Assembly: GCA_002699125.1 (NCBI GenBank)
Contig: PABI01000175.1
Span: 1-47,394 of the forward strand
DNA length: 47,394 nucleotides
Source: Anaerolineaceae bacterium
GTDB lineage: Bacteria; Chloroflexota; Anaerolineae; Promineifilales; Promineifilaceae
Reading direction: 5' to 3'
Part shown: positions 25,714 through 34,895 of the stretch, one piece after another
How the letters are laid out: each line of letters starts with the position of its first letter
How positions within the stretch are numbered: position 1 is the first letter of the stretch
Notes under the pieces: generated by a model
What the model was told of the DNA's origin: nothing
Seen by the model: the letters and a program-made list of their open reading frames with translations, nothing else
The model's database searches: none
Position numbers and translations under genes: made by a program

Positions 25714-26895
25714 GTGCAGGAACCGGTGAAGAAACGAACGTTTCAATACCTGGTATTAGGCTTGGGGGGCATTGGTAGCGCAGCTGCGTACTGGCTGACA
25801 AAACTGGCCGGCAATGATGTCCTGGGGCTAGAGCAGTTTGCTTTAGGTCACATCCGGGGCGGGTCGCAAGATCATTCACGCATCATCCGACTTTCTTACC
25901 ACAATCCCTTCTACGTCAATTTAGCCAAAGAAGCATACCGCGCCTGGGCCGCCGTTGAAGCAGATTCAGGCGAGCAGCTTGTCTACAAAACCGGCGGCCT
26001 TGACTTGTCTCCGGCTGGTTCTCGTCTGCCCCTCTCTGACTACACCAATAGCCTGACGGCCCTCAATATTCCCTACGAACTGCTGGACGCCAGCGAAATC
26101 ATGCGCCGCTGGCCCCAATGGCAGCTGCCCGACGATGTGCGCGGCCTGTACCAAGCCGAGAGTGGGTTAGTGGCGGCGGCCAAAAGCAACGCTGCCCACC
26201 AACGATTGGCCCGTGAGTACGGTGCAACCCTGCGCGACGATGCGCCGGTCACAGACATCCATGCCTCAGGCAATGAAATCTCCGTCGTGGCTGGCGGTGA
26301 AACGTACACCTGTGAAAAGTTGGTCATCGCCAGCGGCGCGTGGAGCAACCAACTGCTGGCCCACTTTGGTCTTAATATTAACCTCACCGTCACGCAAGAG
26401 CAGGTGACCTACTACGCTTCGCCCCACCTTGCTGACTTTGCCCTAGAGCGGTTCCCCATCTGGATTTGGCTGGATGAGCCGTGCTACTATGGCTTCCCCG
26501 CCTTTGGCGAAGCCGGTCCCAAGATTGCCCAGGACGTAGGCGGCCAGGAAACTACGGCCGAATCCCGTACCTTTGCCGTGGATACGGCCGCTTTCCAGCG
26601 CACCGATACCTTTTTACGCCAACACCTCCCCACAGCCCATGGTCCCGTCATCACCAGCAAAACCTGCCTCTACACCATGCCGCCGGACCGAGATTTTGTA
26701 TTGGACACTTTACCCGAATATCCAAACGTCGCCGTGGCAGTGGGGGCCGGACACGCCTTCAAGTTTGCCTCGCTGTTGGGCAAAATTTTGAGCCAGCTAG
26801 CCATTTCAGGGAAATCTGAATACGACCTGACCCCCTTCCAAATCAGTCGCCCCATTCTCTTCGCCGAAAATCCGGTGAAGGAATTTATGGTGTAA
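25714..26895 (+). CDS. Monomeric sarcosine oxidase/N-methyltryptophan oxidase-like FAD enzyme
   Basis: This 393-aa flavoprotein resembles monomeric sarcosine oxidase (SoxA/MSOX) and MTOX. These oxidise N-methyl amino acids to the amino acid, formaldehyde and H2O2. The FAD-binding GLGGIGSAAAYWL is near residue 17-29. The family hallmark GGSQDHSRIIRLSYH follows at about 49-63. KTCLYTMPPDRDFVLD has C318, matching the Cys that covalently binds FAD. The start is a GTG with GGAG about 9 bases upstream. No signal peptide. It lies upstream of the Dpp importers on the same strand, separated by a hairpin. The substrate could be sarcosine or another N-methyl amino acid. Confidence 0.88.
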   Translation: MQEPVKKRTFQYLVLGLGGIGSAAAYWLTKLAGNDVLGLEQFALGHIRGGSQDHSRIIRLSYHNPFYVNLAKEAYRAWAAVEADSGEQLVYKTGGLDLSPAGSRLPLSDYTNSLTALNIPYELLDASEIMRRWPQWQLPDDVRGLYQAESGLVAAAKSNAAHQRLAREYGATLRDDAPVTDIHASGNEISVVAGGETYTCEKLVIASGAWSNQLLAHFGLNINLTVTQEQVTYYASPHLADFALERFPIWIWLDEPCYYGFPAFGEAGPKIAQDVGGQETTAESRTFAVDTAAFQRTDTFLRQHLPTAHGPVITSKTCLYTMPPDRDFVLDTLPEYPNVAVAVGAGHAFKFASLLGKILSQLAISGKSEYDLTPFQISRPILFAENPVKEFMV

Positions 26896-26901
26896 GTTTG
26901 C

Positions 26902-26934
26902 AGGTGCGACGCACGTTTAAAGTGCGTCACACCT
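26902..26934 (+). terminator. Hairpin between the oxidase and the first Dpp operon
   Basis: AGGTGCGACGCAC (26902-26914) and GTGCGTCACACCT (26922-26934) form an almost perfect 13-bp stem with a 7-base loop. It is followed by CCGTTTT, so it could act as a terminator or attenuator after the oxidase gene. It may equally be one of the scattered palindromic repeats of this genome. Confidence 0.55.
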
Positions 26935-26958
26935 CCGTTTTCAACAAAGGAGAAGAAA

Positions 26959-28698
26959 ATGAAAAGGCACAAGATTTTTAAGATTTGGTTATTGTTACTC
27001 ATCGCTGGCTTGCTGGTCGCCTGTGGCGGCACGGAGGGAACAAGCGACACCACCGACGACACAACCTCAGATACCGCAGACGACCAGCCAGTTGCCGAGG
27101 AATCGGCTGAAGAAGTAGCCGATGAAGAGGAAACCGCCGACGAACACAAAGTGGCCACCTTTATCTTTACCCAGGAATTTGACACCCTGAGCCCACTTTA
27201 CACCAGCATGTGGTTCACCACCATTACGTACCAATTTTGGGAAGTATGGGCCTGGCACTTTGACGAAAACAACGAGCCATTTCCTGTTCTGCTCACTGAA
27301 ATGCCTACTGTGGAAAATGGCGGCATCTCGGAAGATGGCACCGTGTTAACCTTTAGCCTGCGCGACGATATTGTCTGGTCTGATGGCACCCCCATCACCT
27401 CGGCTGATTTCATTTTTACCTATGAAATGGTGGTTGATCCCAACAATATTGTGACCTCAACCTACCCCTATGACCAGATTGCCACGGCCGAAGCGCCGGA
27501 TGAGCGCACGGTGGTTCTGACATTTGACGAACCGTTTGTTCCCTGGCAGGCAACCCTGTGGCGCGGCGTCCTGCCGCAGCATGTTCTGGGTCCGGTCTAT
27601 GAAGCTGACGGCACTCTGGACAATGCCGAATGGAACCTGGCACCCACCGTTGGGGCCGGCCCTTACGTCTTTGCTGAATGGGAATCCGGCAGTTTTGCCC
27701 GTTTTGTGGCCAACGAAAACTACTGGGGCTCCGCGCCCAATATCGACGAAATCTTTGTCCGCTTTGTACCGGATGACGCCTCTCAGATAGCCGCGCTGCA
27801 AACCGGTGACGGTGACCTGGGTACCTTTATTGCCTACTCAGACATCCCCGCGCTTGAAGATGCCGGCGTGCAAATCCTTTCTGTACCGTCCGGGTACAAT
27901 GAAGGTTGGTTCTTCTACTTTGGTGATGAAGCCGCACCGGGGCACCCAGCCGTTCAGGATGTGCGCGTGCGCCAGGCAATCGCCATGGCCATTGATCGGC
28001 AGACAATTGCCCAGGATTTACTGCTGGGTTTGACCGAACCGGCGGCCACGTTATGGGACAATATGCCTTACGTAGACCCGGCCATCGAACCGTGGCCTTA
28101 CGATCCGGAAGCGGCCAATGCTTTGCTCGACGAAGCCGGCTGGATCGATACCAACGACGACGGCGTTCGCGATAAGGACGGTGTTGAATTGGTCCTGTCA
28201 CATGGCACTACCATCCGTGAAATTCGTCAGGATATGCAGGCTGTAGCCCAGCAGCAGCTGGCTGAAGTTGGTATTCAGCTGGATATTGTCAGCTATGACG
28301 CCGATATTTTCTTTGGCGGGCTGGCCGATGGCGGTCCGGCAGCCAGCGGTGAACTGGACATCTTTGAATGGTCAGACGGGCCATCGTACCCTGACCCTGA
28401 TCATTACTACTGGTATTGCAGTGAAATCCCCAGCGAAGAAAATCCAGACGGCGGCAACTGGCAGCGCCTATGTGATGAGCGATTGGACGACTTGTTCACC
28501 CGACAAACCACCGAGATCAATTTTGAAGACCGGCAGCAAACGTTCTACGAAATTACGGACATCATGTTCAACGACGTGATCTGGCTGGGTATCTGGCAAG
28601 ACCCGGACATCTGGGCCCTCAGCTCCAGACTCACCGGTGTGAAAATGTCTGGCGCAACGCCATTCTTCAACATCGCTGAATGGGATTTGAACGAATAA
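26959..28698 (+). CDS. ABC transporter substrate-binding lipoprotein, family 5 (Dpp/Opp-type)
   Basis: This 579-aa extracytoplasmic receptor captures peptides or similar solutes for the permease encoded downstream. A type II signal peptide ends in LLVAC, with the lipidated Cys at residue 22. An acidic, Thr/Asp/Glu-rich linker (about 25-57) follows, suiting a protein anchored to a membrane or thick wall. The SBP_bac_5 domain starts at about residue 60; the conserved segment FSLRDDIVWSDGTPITSADF lies near 134-153. AGGAG precedes the ATG. No ACGGCCGT lies in this gene. The peptide-type family also transports opines, glycosides and nickel chelates, so the ligand is open. Confidence 0.93.
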   Translation: MKRHKIFKIWLLLLIAGLLVACGGTEGTSDTTDDTTSDTADDQPVAEESAEEVADEEETADEHKVATFIFTQEFDTLSPLYTSMWFTTITYQFWEVWAWHFDENNEPFPVLLTEMPTVENGGISEDGTVLTFSLRDDIVWSDGTPITSADFIFTYEMVVDPNNIVTSTYPYDQIATAEAPDERTVVLTFDEPFVPWQATLWRGVLPQHVLGPVYEADGTLDNAEWNLAPTVGAGPYVFAEWESGSFARFVANENYWGSAPNIDEIFVRFVPDDASQIAALQTGDGDLGTFIAYSDIPALEDAGVQILSVPSGYNEGWFFYFGDEAAPGHPAVQDVRVRQAIAMAIDRQTIAQDLLLGLTEPAATLWDNMPYVDPAIEPWPYDPEAANALLDEAGWIDTNDDGVRDKDGVELVLSHGTTIREIRQDMQAVAQQQLAEVGIQLDIVSYDADIFFGGLADGGPAASGELDIFEWSDGPSYPDPDHYYWYCSEIPSEENPDGGNWQRLCDERLDDLFTRQTTEINFEDRQQTFYEITDIMFNDVIWLGIWQDPDIWALSSRLTGVKMSGATPFFNIAEWDLNE

Positions 28699-28775
28699 GC
28701 TTTATTCTTACTTCGACTCAAGCCTGTGAGGTTTAATCGTTGACTAAAACATAATCAGATAGACTTTGCGAAATA

Positions 28776-28932
28776 CCTCAACTTGTCATTTCGAGCCGTT
28801 TTTGGCGAGAAATCCCTCTAAATATGGCAAAGCACAAACTTAGCTGAGCTTAGAGGGATTTCTCCCGCGGCCTGCCCTGAGCTGCTCAACGTTGTTGAGC
28901 CAACCGAAGGGGTCGAAATGACAAGTGAGGTT
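28776..28932. repeat. MITE-like palindromic element of ~155 bp inside the Dpp operon
   Basis: The ends CTTGTCATTTCGA (28782-28794) and TCGAAATGACAAG (28913-28925) are perfect 13-bp inverted repeats; they extend to about 19 bp with one indel through ACCTCA/GAGGT. An inner pair, GAGAAATCCCTCTAA (28807-28821) and TTAGAGGGATTTCTC (28850-28864), is a perfect 15-bp repeat. The element has no open frame and lies between receptor and permease genes, so it could tune operon expression. Elements with TTGTCATTTCGA ends are scattered in many environmental genomes (recalled, not checked). Confidence 0.8.
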
Positions 28933-28956
28933 TAGGTGGAAGCGGGAAAGTTTTTT

Positions 28957-29991
28957 ATGAGCCGATATATTATTCGCCGACTGCTGCAAGCTATTCCCTT
29001 GCTGTTCATTATTAGCGTCGTCCTTTTTGCGCTCATGCAGAATATGGGCGATCCGCTGGCGACGATGGGCGGCCGTCGGGCAACACGGCCTGATGACCGG
29101 GCGCGGCTAACGCGGCAGTTGGGGCTGGACCAACCGATTTACCTGCAATACGTCTATTGGCTGGTGGGGAATGATTGGTCCACATTCGATGTGGATGGCG
29201 ATGGTGTTGCCGAAACGCCAGGCCACCGTAAAGGGGTGCTGCGCGGCGATTTTGGCACCTCTTTGGTCAATAGGGGCAAGCCGGTGCTGGAGGTGATTTG
29301 GGACAGGGTGCCTAACACGCTGATCTTGATGGTGGCTGCGGAGATTGTCATCATTGTGCTTGCCTTGTTGATTGGCGTTTATTCGGCGCTGCGGCAGTAT
29401 TCTTTGTTTGATCATGTGATTACGGCCGTATCCTTTATCGGTTATTCTATGCCCATCTTCTTCATTGCGTTGCTTTCTATCTATATCTTTTCCGTCAACT
29501 TCCAGCGCTGGGGGCTGCCCCACTTGCCGGCGGTGGGCATGTTCGATCCCAAAGTGGGTAAAACGACCGGACAGGTGCTGCTGCACTTGATTTTGCCGGT
29601 GCTGAGCCTGGCCATTATCAGTACGGCCGCTTACAGTCGCTACATCCGCAGCACCATGCTAGAAGTGATGAACCAGGATTATATTCGCACCGCCAAAGCC
29701 AAAGGGTTAAAAGGGCGGACCATCGTTTTGGTACACGCCTTAAAAAACGCCTCGCTGCCCATCGTCACCGTGGTTGGCCTGGACATTCCCTTCTTGCTAG
29801 GCGGCGCGGTGGTGACGGAACGCATCTTTGCCTGGCCGGGCATGGGCCGCCTGTTTCTGGACCACGTTTCGCGTAACGACGTGCCCGTCGTTATGGGCAT
29901 CCTGATGCTTTTATCCGTGGTTGTCATCATCTTCCAGATTTTGACCGATATTACCTATGCCGTGTTAGACCCGCGCATCCGTTATGAGTAA
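28957..29991 (+). CDS. Dpp/Opp-type ABC transporter permease (DppB-like)
   Basis: This 344-aa inner-membrane protein has about six helices and is the first permease of the importer. The N-terminus (RYIIRRLLQAIPLLFIISVV) is the usual DppB opening. The EAA loop that contacts the ATPase reads AKAKGLKGRTIVLVHALKNA near residue 243-262. A GTG at 28936 is in frame, but the ATG at 28957, with GGGAAAG upstream, starts the conserved sequence. It partners the DppC-like gene 9 bases downstream. Confidence 0.92.
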   Translation: MSRYIIRRLLQAIPLLFIISVVLFALMQNMGDPLATMGGRRATRPDDRARLTRQLGLDQPIYLQYVYWLVGNDWSTFDVDGDGVAETPGHRKGVLRGDFGTSLVNRGKPVLEVIWDRVPNTLILMVAAEIVIIVLALLIGVYSALRQYSLFDHVITAVSFIGYSMPIFFIALLSIYIFSVNFQRWGLPHLPAVGMFDPKVGKTTGQVLLHLILPVLSLAIISTAAYSRYIRSTMLEVMNQDYIRTAKAKGLKGRTIVLVHALKNASLPIVTVVGLDIPFLLGGAVVTERIFAWPGMGRLFLDHVSRNDVPVVMGILMLLSVVVIIFQILTDITYAVLDPRIRYE

Positions 29992-30000
29992 GGCTGCCTT

Positions 30001-30954
30001 ATGAGCACTGTCGAACCTTCTGTGGCAACCCTCAATTTAGGGGCCGATGATTTGGAAGCCCCGCCTCTAACATTGGGGCAAATGACCTGGCGGCGCTTTC
30101 GTCGGCACAAGATGGCGCTGGCCGGTGCCGTTGTTATTGTTCTGCTTTTTGTCTACGCCTTTGGCGGGGCACTGATTTACAGTGAAGCCGACGCCAATTT
30201 TACCGACACGGGACTGCGCCTGACCAGTCCCACGGCCGAACATCCATTTGGCACCGATACGGTGGGCCGCGATATTTTGATCCGCACCATTTATGGCGGC
30301 CAGATTTCATTGTTGATTGGGTTAACGGCCGTTATCTTGGAAACAGCTATCGGTGTGCTTATTGGTGCCATTGCCGGTTACTATGGCGGTAAAATTGATT
30401 CGATCCTCATGCGTTTCACCGAGGCTGCCCTGAACATCCCCCAGCTTTTTCTGCTAATCGTCATGGCTAAATTTTTTGGCGGCTCCATCCCCGACGTGAC
30501 CGTGTTGGGGCGCACCTTTAGCGGAAGCGTCATCGTCATTATTCTCATTATCGGCCTCACCAGTTGGATGTACCTGGCCCGCATCGTCCGTGCCGAATTC
30601 CTCTCTGTGAAGGAGAATGAATTTATCCTGGCGGCCAGAGCTATCGGTACCCCCAATTGGGAAATTATCTTTAAGCATATTCTGCCCAACAGTATCGCTC
30701 CCATCGTCGTTTCCGCTACGCTGGGTGTGGCCAACGCCATCCTCTCTGAAGCGTACATCAGCTTTTTGGGGCTGGGCGTACAGCCGCCCACCGCCACCTG
30801 GGGTAACATGCTCGATGGCTCTTATAACTACATCGAATCGGCTCCCTGGCTGTGGATTTTTCCTGGCTTGCTGATCGTGCTCACCGTCCTCAGCATCAAT
30901 TTTGTCGGCGATGGCCTGCGCGATGCGTTGGACCCGCGGAGTCGGGCAGTTTAA
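30001..30954 (+). CDS. Dpp/Opp-type ABC transporter permease (DppC-like)
   Basis: This 317-aa second permease has the DppC layout. A hydrophilic N-terminal tail is followed by a first helix (MALAGAVVIVLLFVYAFGGA), a periplasmic segment with HPFGTDTVGRDILIRTIYGGQISL (the DppC hallmark), and an EAA loop LAARAIGTPNWEIIFKHILPN near residue 208-228. It ends DALDPRSRAV, as usual. A hairpin repeat follows before the ATPase genes. Confidence 0.92.
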   Translation: MSTVEPSVATLNLGADDLEAPPLTLGQMTWRRFRRHKMALAGAVVIVLLFVYAFGGALIYSEADANFTDTGLRLTSPTAEHPFGTDTVGRDILIRTIYGGQISLLIGLTAVILETAIGVLIGAIAGYYGGKIDSILMRFTEAALNIPQLFLLIVMAKFFGGSIPDVTVLGRTFSGSVIVIILIIGLTSWMYLARIVRAEFLSVKENEFILAARAIGTPNWEIIFKHILPNSIAPIVVSATLGVANAILSEAYISFLGLGVQPPTATWGNMLDGSYNYIESAPWLWIFPGLLIVLTVLSINFVGDGLRDALDPRSRAV

Positions 30955-30959
30955 CTATT

Positions 30960-30992
30960 AGATTGGTCCAATCTCTCAGATTGGACCAATCT
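30960..30992. repeat. Perfect 15-bp inverted repeat hairpin in the Dpp operon
   Basis: AGATTGGTCCAATCT (30960-30974) and AGATTGGACCAATCT (30978-30992) are exact reverse complements with a 3-base loop, and each arm is itself nearly palindromic. It sits between the DppC-like and DppD-like genes. It may work as an RNA processing or stability element that changes subunit ratios, or be a scattered repeat. Confidence 0.75.
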
Positions 30993-31002
30993 TTACACTA
31001 TT

Positions 31003-32001
31003 ATGAACCCAGCCAAAAACAAAATCCTCCAGGTCGAAAATCTCCAGGTCCAGTTTGATACACCGGAAGGCACAGTTCACGCGGTGAACGGCATCTCTTA
31101 CCACATCAAGGAAGGGGAGGCGGTGGCTGTGGTGGGCGAAAGTGGCTGCGGCAAATCGGTGAGCATGATGTCTATTTTGGGGCTAATTCCCATACCGCCG
31201 GGCAAAATTGTAAACGGCCGTGCCCTCTGGCTGGACCGCGACCTGCTGCAACTGCCCGAGCATGACCTGGAGCAGCTGCGCGGCAGCGAAATCGGCATGA
31301 TCTTTCAAGACCCCATGACCTCGCTCAACCCTGTCCTAAGCATTGAACGCCAGCTCACCGAAGCGCTGCAAAAGCATTACGGTATGGACATAGAACAGGC
31401 ACGCAAGCGGGCTGTTGATTTGCTAGAGTTGGTTGGCATTCCCGACGCCGCCCGTCGCCTGGGCAGCTACCCGCACCAATTTTCCGGCGGGATGCGCCAG
31501 CGGGTGATGATTGCCATGATGCTGGCCTGTAACCCCAGCCTGCTTATCGCCGACGAGCCGACGACGGCGCTGGATGTGACCATCCAGGCGCAAATTGTCG
31601 ATCTGGTTATCCGTATGCGTGAAAAAATGGGCATGGCCATGATCTGGATCACCCACGACCTGGGCGTTGTGGCCGGCATGGCCGACCGGGTGATTGTGAT
31701 GTACGCCGGTTACATTGTGGAAGAGGCCATTGTGGATGATTTGTATGAACGGCCGCAGCATCCCTACACGCTGGCCCTGCTGGCCGCGCTGCCCCGCGTG
31801 GACCAGCGGCGCGATAGTCGGCTGAAATCCATTCCCGGTGCACCGCCCAATCTGCTTGTTGCCCCGCGTGGCTGCCCGTTTGCCCCCCGCTGCGACTATG
31901 TGATAGACCGCTGCCGCACGGAAATGCCGCCACTGGGCCCGGTTGCTGCCGGGCACAAAGCCGCCTGCTGGGTCGATATTGCCACAGGAGAACCACGATG
32001 A
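31003..32001 (+). CDS. Dpp/Opp-type ABC transporter ATPase (DppD-like)
   Basis: This 332-aa ATPase is one of two that power the first importer. Walker A GESGCGKS is at 45-52. The Q-loop is in MIFQDPMTSLNPV, the ABC signature in FSGGMRQRVMIA, Walker B in LLIADEPTTALDVT and the H-switch in WITHDLGVV. The C-terminal oligopeptide-transporter extension has GCPFAPRC...DRC, which in homologues can bind an iron-sulfur cluster. It overlaps the DppF-like gene by 4 bases (ATGA). Confidence 0.94.
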   Translation: MNPAKNKILQVENLQVQFDTPEGTVHAVNGISYHIKEGEAVAVVGESGCGKSVSMMSILGLIPIPPGKIVNGRALWLDRDLLQLPEHDLEQLRGSEIGMIFQDPMTSLNPVLSIERQLTEALQKHYGMDIEQARKRAVDLLELVGIPDAARRLGSYPHQFSGGMRQRVMIAMMLACNPSLLIADEPTTALDVTIQAQIVDLVIRMREKMGMAMIWITHDLGVVAGMADRVIVMYAGYIVEEAIVDDLYERPQHPYTLALLAALPRVDQRRDSRLKSIPGAPPNLLVAPRGCPFAPRCDYVIDRCRTEMPPLGPVAAGHKAACWVDIATGEPR

Positions 32002-33026
32002 CCGCTACGAACAATGGTGCAGACACACTTGTTGCCGTCAAGGATTTGAAGAAACATTTTCCCATTCAGCGGGGAATTGTGATTCAGCGCACGGTGGGCA
32101 TGGTGAAGGCGGTGGACGGCATTACGTTTAACATTGCTCGCGGCGAAACGCTGGGACTGGTGGGGGAGAGTGGCTGCGGCAAAAGCACGGCCGGACGCAC
32201 CATCCTGGGACTGTATCCGGCCACCGATGGGGAAATTTCCATCGCCGGTTTGGATGTGCGGACGGCAACCGGAAAAACGTTGCAGCAGGTGCGGCGCAAA
32301 GCGCAAATGATCTTCCAGGACCCATTTGCCTCACTCAATCCGCGCTGGACGGTGAACGCGATCGTCAGCGAGCCACTGCGGGTGCATAAGCTGCTGCCCA
32401 ACCAAAAAGCGCGGGCAGAACGGGTGAAGGAGCTGATGGAATTGGTCGGGCTGAGCAGTCGTTATGTCAACCGCTTCCCTCATGAATTTTCCGGCGGGCA
32501 GCGGCAGCGCATTGGCGTGGCGCGGGCATTGGCCTCCGAGCCGGAGTTCATTGTTTGCGACGAACCAATTTCGGCGTTGGACGTGTCGATTCAGGCGCAG
32601 GTAGTGAATTTGCTGGAAGATTTGCAGGCGCAGTTTAACCTGACGTACCTGTTTATTGCCCATGATTTAAGCATGGTGCGCCACATTTGCACGCGGGTGG
32701 CGGTGATGTACCTGGGCGTGATGGTCGAACTGGCAGAGAAGGATGAGCTGTATGAGAATCCGCTGCATCCGTATACGCAGGCGTTGTTATCGGCCGTTCC
32801 CGTCCCTGACCCCAAAACATCCCGCAAACGACAGCGCATCATCCTTACGGGCGACGTGCCCAGCCCAATTGATCCGCCATCCGGCTGCCGATTTCATACC
32901 CGCTGCCCCATTGCACAGCCGCACTGCACGCAACATGTACCGGTCTGGCGCGAGATCAAAGAAGGGCATTTTGTGGCCTGTCATGAGGTGGAGCCGAAGT
33001 TTGTAGGAGATAGAATTTCCTCATAG
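31998..33026 (+). CDS. Dpp/Opp-type ABC transporter ATPase (DppF-like)
   Basis: This 342-aa protein is the second ATPase of the importer. It has GESGCGKST, FQDPFASLNPRW (Q-loop), FSGGQRQRIGVA (signature), VCDEPISALDVS (Walker B) and IAHDLSMV (H-switch). The C-terminal extension has CRFHTRCPIAQPHC. It ends the first five-gene operon. A short inverted repeat (AATATGA/TCATATT, about 33028-33049) lies before the next receptor gene. Confidence 0.94.
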   Translation: MTATNNGADTLVAVKDLKKHFPIQRGIVIQRTVGMVKAVDGITFNIARGETLGLVGESGCGKSTAGRTILGLYPATDGEISIAGLDVRTATGKTLQQVRRKAQMIFQDPFASLNPRWTVNAIVSEPLRVHKLLPNQKARAERVKELMELVGLSSRYVNRFPHEFSGGQRQRIGVARALASEPEFIVCDEPISALDVSIQAQVVNLLEDLQAQFNLTYLFIAHDLSMVRHICTRVAVMYLGVMVELAEKDELYENPLHPYTQALLSAVPVPDPKTSRKRQRIILTGDVPSPIDPPSGCRFHTRCPIAQPHCTQHVPVWREIKEGHFVACHEVEPKFVGDRISS

Positions 33027-33088
33027 CAATATGAGTCAAGAATTCATATTAAACCCAAAATTGTGTCATTAAGGAGAAGAAAAGAAAG

Positions 33089-34822
33089 ATGAGAAAGAAC
33101 GTTGTATTCAGGTTATGGTTGTTTTTATTAATAGCTGGTTTGCTGGTGGCCTGTGGCGGTACCGAAACCGACACGGGCAGCGAGGCCGACAGTGACGGGG
33201 AAACGGCCGTAACCGACACCACCGATGACGCTACCGAAACAGAAACCGACAGCGGCGAGCCGGTAGTTTTGCGAATTGGCTGGGCGGGCAGTCCTGACAC
33301 GCTGAACCCGGGAACGGCCGTTCTCGCCGAAGCGTACACCATCTTTGAGATTGTCTACGACTCAATGTACCAACTAGAGCTGGACGGTACCTACAGCCTG
33401 GAACTGGCCGACAGCGTCGATGTCACCGAGGATGGGCTTGTTTACACTTACCATATCCGCGACGGCATCACTTTCCACGATGGCGAACCGCTCACCGCCG
33501 CCGACGTCGCCTTTTCCTACAATTTGTATGCCACCCAGGAAGATTTTCCCTTCCTGCCCGTTTACACCGAGTTTTTTGAATCGGTTGAGGCTGATGACAG
33601 CAACAACGTCGTTATTACCCTCACTGATGCCATTCCCAATATCGAGAGCCAGCTCATCTTCCTCTACGTGCTGCCGGAACACATCTGGGGTGGCCTGGAA
33701 GGAGCGGCCGTCGCCGAGTTTGAGAATGAGGCGATGATTGGTTCTGGGCCGTTTAAGATGGTGGAATATGCCCAAAACGAATTTGTCCGGCTGGAAGGCG
33801 TGAAAGATCATTCCCTGAAAGGCCCCATCATCGACGAGGTGGTTTTCCAAACGTTTGAAAACCAGGATGCCCTGGTGCAAGCCCTGCGCACCGGCCAGGT
33901 GGATATGATTACGGAAATGCCGAATACGGCCGTTGCCTCCCTGCGCAACGAAGAAAACATCGAACTGATCTCTGGCCCACCGCTGGCCCCCAGCGTGACG
34001 GACATCATCTTCAACCAAACATTGCCCGAAAACTGTCCGCCTGATGATGGCGTTTGCACCGGCCATCCCGCCCTGCAAAACCGTAGCGTGCGCCTGGCTT
34101 TGGCCCACGCCACCGACAAGCAGCAAATCATCGACGTGGTTCTGCTTGGCCTCGGTGCGCCCGGTCTCACCCTCATTCCCGACAGTCTGGGCGTTTTCTA
34201 CAACGACTCCCTGGAAGATTATGCTTATGATGTCGCGTTGGCCAACCAGATTCTGGATGAGGCCGGTTACCTGGACAGCGACGGCGACGGCATTCGCGAA
34301 ATGCCCGACGGCAGCAACCCGCTGAATCTGCGCATGAACTGGCCCAGCGACAGCACCAATGCCCCGCGCATGGCTGAACTGCTGGCCGGCATGTGGGCCG
34401 AAGTGGGCGTGGGCACACAGCTGCAAGCGCTCGATCCCGATGCGCTCACCTCCGTTTGCTGCCCCACCTTTGACTTCGACGTCATCCTGTGGGGTTGGGG
34501 CTCTGATCCCGATCCCAGCTTCCTGCTCAGCGTTATGCTCACGGAAGAGATTCCCACTGGCAACAGCGAAACGGGATACTCTAATCCCGAGTACGATGCG
34601 CTTTATCAGCAGCAGGCGGTGGAGCTCGACCAGAACGCCCGAATCGATATTGTTTGGGAGATGCAGCGCATCGTTCATGAAGATGTGGTTTACATCATCC
34701 CCTTCTATGAACAATCGGTTCAGGCCTTCCGCACCGACCGCTTCACTGGCTGGCAAACTGACGCCGGTAAAGTGGCCCTGGAAGATCCCAGCTCTTTGCT
34801 GGTGATTGAACCCGTTCGGTAA
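33089..34822 (+). CDS. ABC transporter substrate-binding lipoprotein, family 5 (second operon)
   Basis: This 577-aa receptor is a paralogue of the protein encoded at 26959. It has the same type II signal peptide (IAGLLVAC, lipidated Cys at residue 22) and a similar Asp/Glu/Thr-rich linker up to about residue 55. The SBP_bac_5 domain shows YHIRDGITFHDGEPLTAADV near residue 125-144. Apart from the N-terminus the two receptors have diverged a good deal, so they probably bind different ligands. AGGAG lies 12 bases before the ATG, rather far. It carries three ACGGCCGT copies, while the first receptor gene has none. Confidence 0.93.
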   Translation: MRKNVVFRLWLFLLIAGLLVACGGTETDTGSEADSDGETAVTDTTDDATETETDSGEPVVLRIGWAGSPDTLNPGTAVLAEAYTIFEIVYDSMYQLELDGTYSLELADSVDVTEDGLVYTYHIRDGITFHDGEPLTAADVAFSYNLYATQEDFPFLPVYTEFFESVEADDSNNVVITLTDAIPNIESQLIFLYVLPEHIWGGLEGAAVAEFENEAMIGSGPFKMVEYAQNEFVRLEGVKDHSLKGPIIDEVVFQTFENQDALVQALRTGQVDMITEMPNTAVASLRNEENIELISGPPLAPSVTDIIFNQTLPENCPPDDGVCTGHPALQNRSVRLALAHATDKQQIIDVVLLGLGAPGLTLIPDSLGVFYNDSLEDYAYDVALANQILDEAGYLDSDGDGIREMPDGSNPLNLRMNWPSDSTNAPRMAELLAGMWAEVGVGTQLQALDPDALTSVCCPTFDFDVILWGWGSDPDPSFLLSVMLTEEIPTGNSETGYSNPEYDALYQQQAVELDQNARIDIVWEMQRIVHEDVVYIIPFYEQSVQAFRTDRFTGWQTDAGKVALEDPSSLLVIEPVR

Positions 34823-34831
34823 ACAGTAATC

Positions 34832-34884
34832 GGTAATCGGTGAACCGTAATCGGTATATTACTGGTTACCGTTCACCGATTACC
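34832..34884. repeat. Inverted-repeat element with GGTAATCGG units
   Basis: GGTAATCGGTGAAC (34832-34845) and GTTCACCGATTACC (34871-34884) are perfect 14-bp inverted repeats, and extra GTAATCGG units lie around them. It sits between the second receptor gene and its permease gene, the same place as the 28776-28932 element in the first operon, but is unrelated in sequence. Confidence 0.75.
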
Positions 34885-34895
34885 GTTCACGGAAT

